Counted from the first letter of the stretch, positions 7,477 to 16,570 are shown. The stretch: 64,000 bases of DNA from Mycolicibacterium sp. P1-18 (GCF_008329535.1 NZ_NPKR01000007.1:62001-126000), one strand, 5' to 3'. The notes: generated by a model from the sequence alone, not told the origin. Numbers and translations are program-made.

Positions 7477-8387
7477 CCGCCATACTCGACAAGCCCGTCA
7501 AGGCGCCGACGTTCCAGGGCGTCAGCGTCAAGCGCAAGCTGACCAACAACGTTGCGACCGTCCTGGTGTCGGCGTCGGTGCTGGTGGCGCTGGTGCCGCT
7601 GATCTGGGTGCTGTACTCGGTGGTCAGCAAGGGCCTCGCGGCGGTCACCTCGCCCGTGTGGTTCACCAACTCCCAGGCGGGCACCACGGCGTTCTCGGCG
7701 GGCGGCGGCGTCTACCACGCCGTCATGGGCACGCTGCTGCAAGGCCTGGTGTGCTCGCTGATCTCGATCCCGGTCGGTGTGATGGTCGCGGTGTACCTGG
7801 TCGAATACGGCGGCGGCACGCGACTGGGCAAGATCACGACGTTCATGGTCGACATCCTCACCGGCGTGCCGTCGATCGTGGCAGCGCTGTTCATCTACGC
7901 GCTGTGGGTCGCGACGCTCGGGTTCGAACGTTCGGGCTTCGCGGTGTCGCTGGCCCTGGTGCTGCTGATGATTCCGGTCATCGTGCGGGCCACCGAGGAG
8001 ATGTTGCGAATCGTCCCGATGGATCTGCGCGAGGCGAGTTATGCACTGGGCGTGCCGAAGTGGAAGACCATCGTGCGCATCGTCATTCCGACGGCGTTGT
8101 CGGGCATCGTCACCGGCGTGATGCTGTCGCTGGCCCGCGTGATGGGCGAGACCGCGCCGCTGCTGATCCTGGTGGGCTACGCGGCGTCGATCAACTTCGA
8201 CATGTTCGCCGGATTCATGGGGTCGCTGCCCGGCATGATGTACGACCAGATCTCCGCCGGCGCCGGCGCCAGCCCGATCCCCACCGACCGACTGTGGGGC
8301 GCTGCCCTGACGTTGGTGTTGCTGATCGCCATCCTGAACGTCGCGGCGCGCCTGGTCGCAAAGATCTTCTCCCCCAAGAAAGTTTAA
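7473..8387 (+). CDS. pstA: PstA, phosphate ABC transporter permease
   Basis: The 304-aa permease begins ATG at 7473, overlapping the pstC stop as ATGA. It has about six transmembrane helices, the DILTGVPSIVAALFIYALW signature and the EAA loop EASYALGVPKWKTIVRIVIPTALSG. It forms the phosphate channel with PstC. Longer in-frame extensions lie within pstC and are excluded. Confidence 0.94.
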   Translation: MTAILDKPVKAPTFQGVSVKRKLTNNVATVLVSASVLVALVPLIWVLYSVVSKGLAAVTSPVWFTNSQAGTTAFSAGGGVYHAVMGTLLQGLVCSLISIPVGVMVAVYLVEYGGGTRLGKITTFMVDILTGVPSIVAALFIYALWVATLGFERSGFAVSLALVLLMIPVIVRATEEMLRIVPMDLREASYALGVPKWKTIVRIVIPTALSGIVTGVMLSLARVMGETAPLLILVGYAASINFDMFAGFMGSLPGMMYDQISAGAGASPIPTDRLWGAALTLVLLIAILNVAARLVAKIFSPKKV

Positions 8388-8397
8388 GGAGCATCCC

Positions 8398-9174
8398 GTG
8401 GCCAAGCGCCTCGATCTCAAGGACGTCAACATCTACTACGGCTCGTTCCACGCCGTGGCCGACGTGGCGCTGTCGGTGCAGCCGCGCAGCGTGACGGCGT
8501 TCATCGGACCCTCGGGCTGCGGCAAGTCGACGGTGTTGCGCACCCTCAACCGCATGCACGAGGTCATTCCCGGTGCCCGCGTGGAGGGCTCGGTGCTGCT
8601 CGACGGCGAGGACATCTACGGCGCGGGCGTCGACCCGGTCGGTGTGCGCAAGACCATCGGCATGGTGTTCCAGCGGCCAAACCCGTTCCCCACCATGTCG
8701 ATTCGCGACAACGTGGTTGCCGGGCTGAAGCTGCAGGGCCGCCACAGCAAGAAGGCCCTCGACGAGGTCGCCGAGCAGTCCCTCAAGGGCGCCAACCTGT
8801 GGAACGAGGTCAAGGACCGCCTGGAGAAGCCCGGCGGCGGACTGTCCGGCGGACAGCAGCAGCGGCTGTGCATCGCCCGCGCCATCGCCGTGCAGCCCGA
8901 CGTGCTCCTCATGGACGAGCCGTGCTCGGCGCTGGACCCGATCTCCACGCTGGCCATCGAGGACCTCATCTCGGAGCTCAAGCAGGACTTCACCATCGTG
9001 ATCGTCACGCACAACATGCAGCAGGCCGCCCGGGTGAGCGATCAGACCGCCTTCTTCAACCTCGAGGCGACGGGCAAGCCCGGCAAGCTGATCGAGATCG
9101 ACGACACCGAGAAGATCTTCTCCAACCCGACCCAGAAGGCCACCGAGGACTACATCTCGGGCCGCTTCGGCTAG
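8398..9174 (+). CDS. pstB: PstB (PhoT), phosphate ABC transporter ATPase
   Basis: The 258-aa ATPase has Walker A GPSGCGKST (residues 37-45), Q-loop in MVFQRPNPFP, signature LSGGQQQRL, Walker B VLLMDEPCSALD and the switch histidine in IVIVTHNM. Start GTG at 8398 follows AAGGAG. It drives PstSCA phosphate uptake. Its stop overlaps by four bases that of the convergent MDR reductase gene. Confidence 0.95.
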   Translation: MAKRLDLKDVNIYYGSFHAVADVALSVQPRSVTAFIGPSGCGKSTVLRTLNRMHEVIPGARVEGSVLLDGEDIYGAGVDPVGVRKTIGMVFQRPNPFPTMSIRDNVVAGLKLQGRHSKKALDEVAEQSLKGANLWNEVKDRLEKPGGGLSGGQQQRLCIARAIAVQPDVLLMDEPCSALDPISTLAIEDLISELKQDFTIVIVTHNMQQAARVSDQTAFFNLEATGKPGKLIEIDDTEKIFSNPTQKATEDYISGRFG

Positions 9175-10145
9175 GGGGTCAGCACGATCCGGGTGCCCGA
9201 CGGCTCGTTCGCGGTCCACGCCCGTTCGACGTCGGCGAGCGGCGTGGCTCGCACCTCGAGTCGTAGGTCGCCCGCCGCCACCATGGCGAACATCTTCGGT
9301 AGTGCCTCGGTGCGGATGCGCCCCAGCACGTCCGGCGGTACGCTGCCCAGGCCGACGCCGCTGATGGTGATGCCGGCGCTGCGCAGGATGCCGGCGGGCA
9401 GGGTCGTCGTCAGCCCGGCCATCGACCCGATCTGGACGTAGCGGGTGTGGTGGTAGCGCGCCATCAACTCGTGGGAGCCGAGCCCCTCGAGAACCTGCTC
9501 CGCCGGCTCACCCCACAGGTAGTCGAGGACGGCGTCGAAGGGCCGCTCGGCGTGCAGGCTCGCCACGCGTGCGGCCAGATCCCCGTCGCCGAGCGCGATC
9601 ACGTCGTCGGCGCCGACGGTGCGCAGCCAGTCCAGCCGACTGGTGTCGCGGCCCGCCACGACCACCCGACCGGCGCCGAAGGCGGACGTGGCCAACTGGA
9701 CGGCCGTCGCGCCGGTGACACCGGTGGCGCCCAGCACCAGGACGTGATCGCCGGGACGGATTGCGGCGGCATGCTCGAGCGACATCCACGCCGACACTCC
9801 GGGGTTGGGGATGGCCGCGGCCGTCACCGAGTCGACGTCGTCCGGCACGACGACCGCCCCGCGTGGGTCGACCAGGGTGCGTTCGGCCATCATCCCGTAG
9901 GGCGCGAGTGCGCCGGTGTAGACGCGCGTGCCGTCGGCCAGCCGTGCAACGCCGTCCACGCCGGGGATGACGGGCAGCTCGAGTTGACTGCTGGCATAGT
10001 GCTTTCCGGACACCAAACCCTTGGCGAGGTTGGTCAGAGCGGATGCCTCGACGGTGGCGATCACGCCGCCGTCGACGACGACCGGTTCGGCATGGTCGGT
10101 GTAGACGGGCGCCCGGCCCCATTCCTCGACGACGGCGGCCTTCAT
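9171..10145 (-). CDS. MDR-superfamily NAD(P)H-dependent oxidoreductase
   Basis: A 324-aa protein with an N-terminal GroES-like domain and a C-terminal Rossmann fold with the dinucleotide motif LGATGVTGATAVQLA. No catalytic zinc Cys/His set is evident, pointing to the zinc-free quinone oxidoreductase/enoyl reductase branch. Substrate unknown. It is divergent from a MarR regulator, and the short spacer holds inverted repeats, so it is probably repressed by that MarR and induced by a small hydrophobic or electrophilic ligand. Confidence 0.85.
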   Translation of the reverse strand: MKAAVVEEWGRAPVYTDHAEPVVVDGGVIATVEASALTNLAKGLVSGKHYASSQLELPVIPGVDGVARLADGTRVYTGALAPYGMMAERTLVDPRGAVVVPDDVDSVTAAAIPNPGVSAWMSLEHAAAIRPGDHVLVLGATGVTGATAVQLATSAFGAGRVVVAGRDTSRLDWLRTVGADDVIALGDGDLAARVASLHAERPFDAVLDYLWGEPAEQVLEGLGSHELMARYHHTRYVQIGSMAGLTTTLPAGILRSAGITISGVGLGSVPPDVLGRIRTEALPKMFAMVAAGDLRLEVRATPLADVERAWTANEPSGTRIVLTP

Positions 10146-10157
10146 GGTGACTCCTTC

Positions 10158-10186
10158 GTTTCCACGGATATCGTTTCTAGGGAAAC
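10158..10186. promoter_or_regulatory. Inverted-repeat operator in the MDR/MarR spacer
   Basis: GTTTC-TAGG-GAAAC (10173-10186) is a 14-base inverted repeat, and a further GTTTCC half-site lies at 10158-10163. It sits between the two divergent start codons, where a MarR dimer could shut off both genes. Confidence 0.55.
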
Positions 10187-10216
10187 AATGTACGGCGCCG
10201 GGCTGGCGATGGCAAG

Positions 10217-10744
10217 ATGGTTTCCATGAAAACCAAGTCGGCGCTCATCTCGGACGTCACCGACTTGTTGAGCGCCGTCGGAGACAAGTTCGAGATCGAG
10301 ATGACCGGACGCGAGGACGACGACGCCGAACGCGACTTCATCGCCCAGCGCTGCCCCACCCGGCTGTCTTCCTTGATCCGCGAGACGCCGACGCTCTCGA
10401 TGCATCTGCTCGCGGCGATCGCCGACGGGCCCGTCAGCGTTGTGGGCCTGGCGGCGCGGTCCGGTCAGCTCAAGGGGACGGTGTCCAAACACGTACAACG
10501 TCTGGTCGAGGCCGGTCTGGTGGCTCGCCGGGCGATACCCGGCAACCGCAAGGAGGTGGAACTGGTGCTCACCGGCGACGGAGAACTGGTCGCCGCCGCC
10601 CACCGCCAACTGCACGACGAGATGGACGCCGCCCGGCACGACTTCCTGGCGGCCTACGGCAACGCCGAGCTTCAGGTCGTCGCGACCGTGCTGCGGGATC
10701 TGCTAGCCGCCACCAAGGACGGCGTGCGGATCGTCCGTCACTGA
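10217..10744 (+). CDS. MarR-family transcriptional regulator
   Basis: A 175-aa winged-helix protein: ETPTLSMHLLAAIADGPVSVVGLAARSGQLKGTVSKHVQRLVEAGLVARRAIPGNRKEVELVLTGDG contains the recognition helix and wing of the MarR fold, flanked by helical dimer segments. ATG at 10217 or 10226 could be used; neither has a strong ribosome site. It is divergent from the MDR reductase and likely controls it and itself through the two shared palindromes. It converges with phoU, the stops overlapping. Confidence 0.88.
   Translation: MVSMKTKSALISDVTDLLSAVGDKFEIEMTGREDDDAERDFIAQRCPTRLSSLIRETPTLSMHLLAAIADGPVSVVGLAARSGQLKGTVSKHVQRLVEAGLVARRAIPGNRKEVELVLTGDGELVAAAHRQLHDEMDAARHDFLAAYGNAELQVVATVLRDLLAATKDGVRIVRH
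10219..10234. promoter_or_regulatory. Second operator-like palindrome over the MarR start
   Basis: GGTTTCCATGAAAACC is a near-perfect 16-base palindrome (seven of eight pairs) sharing the GTTTCC/GAAAAC halves of the upstream site. It covers the alternative ATG at 10226, so binding there would give autorepression of the regulator. Confidence 0.45.
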
Positions 10745-11406
10745 GTGGCGGGAACGGCTTCCTCGTCGGGGAAGCGGCCGGTGACCTGGAAGATGACGCG
10801 CCGCGCCACCTCGACGGCGTGGTCGGCGAAGCGCTCGTAGAACCGGCTGAGCAGCGTGACGTCGACGGCGGCGATGACGCCGTGGCGCCACTCGCGGTCC
10901 ATCAGCACCGAGAACAGGTGGCGATGGAGGTCGTCCATCGCGTCGTCCTCTTCCCGGATGCGGGCCGCCTTCTCCGGGTCCCGGCTGACCAGCACCTCCT
11001 GGGCACTGTTGCCGAGGTCCACCGCGAGCCGGCCCATCTCGGCGAAGTAGCCGTTGACCTCCTCGGGAAGGACGTGCTGAGGATGGCGGCGGCGGGCGAT
11101 CTTGGCGACGTGCAGCGCCAGCGCGCCCATCCGGTCCACGTCGGCGACGATCTGGATGGAGCTGACGATGGCGCGGAGGTCGCCGGCGACGGGGGCCTGC
11201 AACGCGAGGAGCACGAAGGCGGACTCCTCGGCGCGCGCGCTCATCGCGGCGATCTGTTCGTGGTCGGTGATGACTTGCTCGGCAAGAACCAGGTCGGCCT
11301 GGAGCAGGGCTTGCGTCGCACGCTCCATGGCTACACCGGCAAGGCCGCACATCTCACCGAGCTGGTCCGTCAAGGAGGCCAGTTGCTCGTGGTAGGCGGT
11401 ACGCAT
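10738..11406 (-). CDS. phoU: PhoU-family phosphate regulator (PhoY2)
   Basis: The 222-aa all-helical protein has two PhoU repeats with the metal-binding motifs near DRMGALALHVAKIARRR and RFYERFADHAVEVARRV. PhoU links the Pst transporter to the SenX3-RegX3 system, keeping the kinase quiet when phosphate is plentiful; loss in mycobacteria alters persistence. It is separated from pstB by the MDR/MarR pair, but a RegX3-like box precedes it, so it is in the same regulon. Confidence 0.92.
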   Translation of the reverse strand: MRTAYHEQLASLTDQLGEMCGLAGVAMERATQALLQADLVLAEQVITDHEQIAAMSARAEESAFVLLALQAPVAGDLRAIVSSIQIVADVDRMGALALHVAKIARRRHPQHVLPEEVNGYFAEMGRLAVDLGNSAQEVLVSRDPEKAARIREEDDAMDDLHRHLFSVLMDREWRHGVIAAVDVTLLSRFYERFADHAVEVARRVIFQVTGRFPDEEAVPATQ

Positions 11407-11450
11407 GTGCCAAGCCTACGGGCTGCACATCGCGCTCGTCACGACCTCGT

Positions 11451-11469
11451 GGATGAACGAAAGGTGAAT
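11451..11469 (-). promoter_or_regulatory. RegX3-like box upstream of phoU
   Basis: On the minus strand ATTCACCTTTCGTTCATCC carries two TTCA half-sites 11 bases apart, the same spacing and sequence style as the pstS box at 5128-5155. It lies about 45-63 bases before the phoU start. Confidence 0.5.
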
Positions 11470-11497
11470 GCCACCTGCCGCAATGGCAGTCTGGGCG

Positions 11498-13522
11498 TCA
11501 CTCGCACGTGGTGTCCGCGGCGTTGGTGACGGTCAGGTCCTCGGGCAGATGGGACTTCTCGGTGCTGCGGTCGTGGACCACGTGAACCTGTACCGACGAA
11601 CCACTCGGCGACGGGGCGTTGACGGCGTTGAAGTTCGACCCCAGCACCACCCGGATCACGTTGCCCATGCCGGACACCCGCTCGATCGGCGGGATGGCGG
11701 GCGAGGCGAACGACGAGGCGACGGTGGCGGCGGCCTGCTCGTTGCCTGAGGAGAAGAACACCGTCGTGTCGTCCAGCGGGCCCGGGTAGTCGTCGGGAGT
11801 GTCGACGTTGAACCCGTGCTGTTCCAGATCACTGGCCGCGGTGGACGCCAACCCGTCCTCACCGGTCGAGTTGGACACGCGCACGGTGATGTCGCCGGGG
11901 CTGGTGGTGACGGCGTCGACGAGTTCGCCGTTGGTGTCGGTGGGCTGGGGCACGGCGGCCTCCGGCTTGTCCGGCACCGGGGTGGGGCCGACGTTCTTCT
12001 CCTCGGGCAGCGGATCGTCGTTGATGATCGCGTCGAACAGACTGCGCATGTCGTCGGTGCGGGGCACCTCGTTGCCGTACTCGTCGGCGTAACCGACCGT
12101 GGGCACCGTCACGAACGTGATGCGTCCGACGTTGACGCCCTGGACGGACTGCCCGAGGTCGACGAGGTCCTTGGTCTGGATGTTGTCGACGTAGCTGTCG
12201 TTGATGAACAGGTTGACCACGTTGTTGAGCTTGCTCAGCGAGAAGAACGTGTCCTTGGAGATCAGCGACCGCAGCAGCGACGACAGGAAGAGCTGCTGAC
12301 GCTTGATGCGGCCGTAGTCGCCGTTGGTCTCGGTGGTGACCTGCCGGGCGCGGACGTACTGCAGCGCGGTGTGCCCGTCGACGATCTGGCGGCCGGCGTT
12401 GGCGAGCACCGTGCCCAGCTCGTAGTCCTCCAGCGGAGTGGTGGAGCAGACCTCGACGCCGCCGAGCGCGTCGACCATCTTGGCGAAACCGGCGAAGTCG
12501 ACGGCCATGAAGCGGTTGACGGAGAGCCCGGACAGCTTCTGGATCACCTTGACCAGACACTTCGGCCCGCCGACGGCGTAGGCCGAGTTCAGCTTGGTCT
12601 CGGTGTAGACCTTGTCCATCCCGTAGACGGGGGAGTCCGGATCGGTGGCCGGTCCGTACGTACTGGTGGTGGGGTCCCAGTGCTCGCACTGCATGGGCGT
12701 GATCGACAGGTCGCGGGGAAAGGACACCGCCACCACGCGTTTGCGGTTGGCCGGGATGTTGACCAGCATGATCGTGTCCGAGCGGGCGCCCGCGGCGTCG
12801 TCGGTGGTGCCCGCGCCCATGTCGCTGTTGGTGCCGATCCGGCTGTCGGTGCCGACGATGAGGAAGTTCTCGTCGCCGTACTGGGCGCCGGGGTCGACGA
12901 TGTCGCGCGAGTCCGGGTCGAGCGCCGCCACCTTGTTCAGGTTGTGGTTCTTCGAGGCCTGCCATTGCCACGCCGCGCCGGTCATCGCCAACGCGAGCAC
13001 CGCGATGAGCGCCGCGGCGACGCGGCCCATCACCATCGCCGTATGGCGGCCGCGATGCGAGGGCGCCGGAACGGGCGCGGAGCCGTCTCCGTCGATTCGC
13101 ACGGGCGCCGCGGGATCCCTGGCGAGGTCGGTCAGGTCGGGCAGCTCCGAGGCGTGGGCCGGCACGACGGGAATGACGGTGGTGTCCGGATCGCGGACGA
13201 CCTCGTCGGGATCGCCGGTCTCGAGTACGGCCTCGTCGTACGACTCGGGTTCGGGCTCTGGCTCGGGTTCGGGCTGGGGTGCGGGTGCCTTGCCGGTGAT
13301 CTTGGCGATCAGGTCGGCGACCGTGACGCCGTCGGTGTGGTTGCCCTCCGAACTGGCGGAGGAGGTCGGGTGGCGCTCCCACGGCGCGGCGCCTAGTGCC
13401 GGGCGCGTCGATCGGGTAATCCAGTCGTTGACGGGTTTGTCGGACTTCTCGGCACCCGACGTGCTGTCGTCGGGCTCGCCCCGTTGCCGACGACCGGGAG
13501 CGGCGTTGTCGCCGTCACTCAT
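11498..13522 (-). CDS. LytR-CpsA-Psr family cell wall ligase
   Basis: The 674-aa protein has a long cytoplasmic N-terminus with a (PE)n run at about residues 84-93, one transmembrane helix at about 163-183, an extracellular LCP domain (FLIVGTDSRIGTN; ARSDTIMLVNIP; VVAVSFPRDLSI; NSAYAVGG; HTALQYVRAR) and a C-terminal LytR_C domain (VRVSNSTGEDGLASTAASDL). The Arg and Asp residues in these motifs bind the polyprenyl pyrophosphate. The family attaches arabinogalactan or related polymers to peptidoglycan. It corresponds to Rv0822c by position. Upstream (13523-13738) no gene is seen, only a direct repeat CTTCTAG at 13585 and 13593. Confidence 0.92.
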   Translation of the reverse strand: MSDGDNAAPGRRQRGEPDDSTSGAEKSDKPVNDWITRSTRPALGAAPWERHPTSSASSEGNHTDGVTVADLIAKITGKAPAPQPEPEPEPEPESYDEAVLETGDPDEVVRDPDTTVIPVVPAHASELPDLTDLARDPAAPVRIDGDGSAPVPAPSHRGRHTAMVMGRVAAALIAVLALAMTGAAWQWQASKNHNLNKVAALDPDSRDIVDPGAQYGDENFLIVGTDSRIGTNSDMGAGTTDDAAGARSDTIMLVNIPANRKRVVAVSFPRDLSITPMQCEHWDPTTSTYGPATDPDSPVYGMDKVYTETKLNSAYAVGGPKCLVKVIQKLSGLSVNRFMAVDFAGFAKMVDALGGVEVCSTTPLEDYELGTVLANAGRQIVDGHTALQYVRARQVTTETNGDYGRIKRQQLFLSSLLRSLISKDTFFSLSKLNNVVNLFINDSYVDNIQTKDLVDLGQSVQGVNVGRITFVTVPTVGYADEYGNEVPRTDDMRSLFDAIINDDPLPEEKNVGPTPVPDKPEAAVPQPTDTNGELVDAVTTSPGDITVRVSNSTGEDGLASTAASDLEQHGFNVDTPDDYPGPLDDTTVFFSSGNEQAAATVASSFASPAIPPIERVSGMGNVIRVVLGSNFNAVNAPSPSGSSVQVHVVHDRSTEKSHLPEDLTVTNAADTTCE

Positions 13523-13738
13523 GTCCTGTCGGCCTCCGACCGTGTGGATTCGGTGCGCGAGGGCGCACCGATCGAACTCGTCTGCTTCTAGTCTTCTAGC
13601 AGCACGACAGGGGCTTGGCTAATCGGAGCCAGTCGGAACCCGTCATGGTGGTTCCCCATCGTACTGAGACAACCCGATGTCGAGCCAGTCCGAGACGGCG
13701 TCGGTGGCGTCTCGAAGACGTCTCGCTCGGGAGTCGGT

Positions 13739-14872
13739 TCAGCCTCCAGAATGCATGACGTCGGCTCCCGCCGGCACCGTGCAGTCGTCCGGGTCGCCGA
13801 GCCAGCCCTCCGGAAGCGAGACGGATCCGGGGGAACCCTGCCGTCCGCGTGGGCCTTCGGCGGCGGGCGGGAACGGCACGTCGGGGTCCAGCTGGGCCAG
13901 CAGCTCGTCGAGCTCGTCGAGCGTTTTGACCAGCGCCAACGCGCGACGGAGATCGGCGCCGGCGGGGAATCCGTGCAGGTACCAGGCGACGTGCTTGCGG
14001 ATGTCGCGCATGCCCTTGTCCTCACCGAAGTGGGCGGCGAGCAGGTGACCGTGGCGACGCGCGATGTCGGCGACCTCGCCCAGGGTCGGGGGAGTGGGGG
14101 CGTCGACGCCGTTGAAGGCCGCCGACAACTCGGCGAACAGCCACGGCCTGCCGAGGCAGCCGCGACCGATGACGACGCCGTCGCAGCCGGTCTCGGCCAT
14201 CATCTTCAGGGCGTCGTCGGCGACGAAGATGTCGCCGTTGCCCAGCACCGGGATGCCGGTGACGTGCTGCTTGAGATCGGCGATCTGGTTCCAGTCCGCG
14301 GTGCCGGAGTACCGCTGCGCCGCGGTTCTGGCGTGCAGCGCGACGGCCGCCGCGCCCTCCTCGGCGGCGATGCGGCCCGCGTCGAGGTGCGTGTGGTGCT
14401 CGTCGTCGATGCCGATGCGGAACTTCACGGTCACGGGGATCCCGGTGCCCGCCGTCGCCCGGACGGCCGCGGCGACGATCTGACCGAACAGCCTGCGCTT
14501 GTAGGGCAGCGCCGCACCACCGCCGCGGCGGGTGACCTTGGGAACCGGGCAGCCGAAGTTCATGTCGATGTGGTCGGCCATGTCCTCGTCGACGATCATC
14601 TTGGCCGCGGCGTAGGTGGTCGCGGGGTCGACGGTGTACAGCTGCAGCGAGCGCGGCGACTCGTCGGGCCCGAACGTGGTCATGTGCAGCGTGCTCTCGT
14701 TGCGTTCGACGAGCGCGCGCGCCGTCACCATCTCGCAGACGTAGAGCCCGCTGACGGTGCCCGCCCTGGCCAGTTCGAGCTCGCGGCACAGCGTGCGGAA
14801 CGCGACGTTGGTGACCCCGGCCATGGGCGCGAGGACGACGGGGCTGCGCAAGGCGATCGGCCCGATCTGCAA
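13739..14872 (-). CDS. dusB: tRNA-dihydrouridine synthase DusB
   Basis: The 377-aa protein is an FMN-binding TIM barrel with PMAGVTNVAFR at the N-terminus, catalytic Cys108 in NFGCPVPKVTRRGGGAAL, the lysine motif VTVKFRIG, the histidine ALHARTAAQRYSG and the phosphate-binding end VLGNGDI / GVVIGRGCLGRPW. It reduces uridine in the tRNA D-loop. The start is TTG at 14872; no ATG or GTG occurs in frame further upstream before desA1, which ends 29 bases away. Translational coupling to desA1 is likely. Confidence 0.92.
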   Translation of the reverse strand: MQIGPIALRSPVVLAPMAGVTNVAFRTLCRELELARAGTVSGLYVCEMVTARALVERNESTLHMTTFGPDESPRSLQLYTVDPATTYAAAKMIVDEDMADHIDMNFGCPVPKVTRRGGGAALPYKRRLFGQIVAAAVRATAGTGIPVTVKFRIGIDDEHHTHLDAGRIAAEEGAAAVALHARTAAQRYSGTADWNQIADLKQHVTGIPVLGNGDIFVADDALKMMAETGCDGVVIGRGCLGRPWLFAELSAAFNGVDAPTPPTLGEVADIARRHGHLLAAHFGEDKGMRDIRKHVAWYLHGFPAGADLRRALALVKTLDELDELLAQLDPDVPFPPAAEGPRGRQGSPGSVSLPEGWLGDPDDCTVPAGADVMHSGG

Positions 14873-14901
14873 GACAGGTCGGGCCGACGGCTGGGGTGGC
14901 G

Positions 14902-15909
14902 CTAGGAGGCCGCTGATGATGACGTCACCAACAAGTTCTTCATTTCCTTCTTCTCCGCCATCTTGCGCTCGCGCTCGAGGCGGCGTTCCTTGGCGATCTC
15001 GAACTTCTGGCAGGTCTCCTCGAGTTCCTCGACGAGCTTGCCGAGGTCGTCCCGCATCTCGGCGGCCTCACCGGTGAAGTCCTCGCGCTCGAAGATGCGC
15101 CACTTCTTCAGGACGGGCATCACCACGTCGTCGAGGTGGATGCGCGGGTCGTAGACGCCGCCGACGGCGATGATGACGGCCTTGCGGCGGAACTCGGGCA
15201 CGGTGTACCCGGGCATCTTGAAGTTGCGCAGCACCCGGTGCAGGGACTTCATCGCCTGGTTGGGTGCGAAGTCCAGACCCGCCGCGCTGACGTCGCGGTA
15301 GAAGATCATGTGCAGGTTCTCGTCGGCCGAAACGCGTTGCAGCAGTTGGTCCGCCACGGTCTCGTTGCACGCCTTGCCGGTGTTGCGGTGCGACACGCGG
15401 GTGGCCAGTTCCTGGAACGTGACGTAGATGACCGAGTCGAAGAGGCTCTCGGCGAACATCTCGCCCTGGGGGCCCTGACCGGGGCTGAAGCCACGCGTGA
15501 CCTGCTCCACGCGCAGTTCTTCGAGCTCGAGCGGATCGATCGCGCGGGTGACGACGAGGTAGTCGCGCAGCGCGATGCCGTGGCGGTTCTCCTCGGCGGT
15601 CCAGCGGTTGACCCAGTAGCCCCACGGGCCGTCCATGCTGAAGTTCATCGCGATCTCGCGGTGGTAGGACGGCAGGTTGTCCTCGGTCAGCAGGTTCTGC
15701 AGCATGGAAACCTGCGCGACCTCGGAGAGCTTCGACTGATCCGGATCCCAGTCCTGGCCGCCGAGGGCGTAGAAGTTCTTGCCGTCGGACCACGGAATGT
15801 AGTCGTGCGGGTTCCAGTCCTTGCGCATCCGCATATGGCGGTTGATGTTCTGCTCCACCACAGGCTCGAGTTCGTGCAGCAGTTGCAGGTCGGTCAACTC
15901 GGTCGACAT
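14902..15909 (-). CDS. desA1: Acyl-ACP desaturase DesA1
   Basis: A 335-aa soluble diiron desaturase. The iron ligands are visible as E107xxH110 (EENRHG) and E/H of ADENLHMIF, with further glutamates in the first and third helices. DesA1 introduces double bases in the meromycolate precursor bound to acyl carrier protein and is essential in mycobacteria. The C-terminal 60 residues are a charged helix rich in Glu/Arg/Lys (ETCQKFEIAKERRLERERKM). A consensus promoter lies just upstream (15947-15975) and GGGAGG precedes the ATG. Confidence 0.95.
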   Translation of the reverse strand: MSTELTDLQLLHELEPVVEQNINRHMRMRKDWNPHDYIPWSDGKNFYALGGQDWDPDQSKLSEVAQVSMLQNLLTEDNLPSYHREIAMNFSMDGPWGYWVNRWTAEENRHGIALRDYLVVTRAIDPLELEELRVEQVTRGFSPGQGPQGEMFAESLFDSVIYVTFQELATRVSHRNTGKACNETVADQLLQRVSADENLHMIFYRDVSAAGLDFAPNQAMKSLHRVLRNFKMPGYTVPEFRRKAVIIAVGGVYDPRIHLDDVVMPVLKKWRIFEREDFTGEAAEMRDDLGKLVEELEETCQKFEIAKERRLERERKMAEKKEMKNLLVTSSSAAS

Positions 15910-15946
15910 GAACCCTCCCAGTTATCTGTACCCGTTGGTTGCACTC

Positions 15947-15975
15947 AATATATCTGTGTCCCCCGGTGACATCAA
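15947..15975 (-). promoter_or_regulatory. desA1 promoter
   Basis: On the minus strand a -35 TTGATG (15975-15970), an exact 17-base spacer and a -10 TATATT (15952-15947) form one of the best SigA-type promoters in the window, 38 bases before the desA1 ATG. Confidence 0.75.
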
Positions 15976-16037
15976 GTTCTCCGTCGAGCCGTCATCAAGT
16001 CGTTGTCAACGACTCACAGGCAATCCTCGGGCAAGGG

Positions 16038-16043
16038 TAGTAT
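16038..16043 (+). promoter_or_regulatory. -10 element before first secreted paralogue
   Basis: TAGTAT on the plus strand, about 78 bases upstream of the GTG at 16121. No clear -35 at 17-base spacing. Confidence 0.45.
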
Positions 16044-16120
16044 CCGCGGAAGAACGTTCCCCCCTGGCAAACGCCTCTCCGGCCGCTGCGCACCCGCTTG
16101 ACGACGAAAGGTCACCCGAC

Positions 16121-16570
16121 GTGAACAAGATCTTGGTTGCCGGTGTCGGTGCATTGGGCTCGGCTGCCGTGGCGTTGGCCCTCGGCGCGGGCGTCGCCTC
16201 GGCCGACGACGGCGTCGTCGGGCAAACCTACGCGGACGCCAAGGCGGCTCTCAGCCAGCAGGGCATGTCGCCCGTCGTCGCGTCGACCGTTGGGGATCGC
16301 AAGGATTGGGACAACTGCATCGTCACCAGTGCGACCCCCGCCTCGGGAATCGACGGCTTCGGCAACCAGGCCAACCGCAAGATGAACGTCAATCTGAACT
16401 GCTACGCCAAGTACTCGACCGGACAGTGGCCCGGCTTCTCGCTGCAGAGCCCGGAGGGGCAGAAGATCTACCAGGCCGACCTGGCAGCAAAGAAGCAGCG
16501 CGAAGCTCAGGAGGCGGCCGCCGCGCAGCAGTCCGAGCAGGAGCAACTGGCCGTCGCCGGTGGCGAGTAA
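16121..16570 (+). CDS. Secreted PASTA-like protein, copy 1
   Basis: The 149-aa precursor starts GTG at 16121 after AAGG. MNKILVAGVGALGSAAVALALGAGVASA is a signal peptide with AxA cleavage. The mature part opens DDGVVGQTYADAKAALSQQGMSPVVAS, which resembles the start of a PASTA domain (G-x-T-x-x-x-A-x-x-x-L-x-x-x-G), contains two cysteines (DNCIV..LNCYA) likely paired, and ends in a Gln/Glu/Ala-rich helix. It is a paralogue of the next gene. Function unknown; a cell wall-associated protein is inferred. Confidence 0.8.
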   Translation: MNKILVAGVGALGSAAVALALGAGVASADDGVVGQTYADAKAALSQQGMSPVVASTVGDRKDWDNCIVTSATPASGIDGFGNQANRKMNVNLNCYAKYSTGQWPGFSLQSPEGQKIYQADLAAKKQREAQEAAAAQQSEQEQLAVAGGE

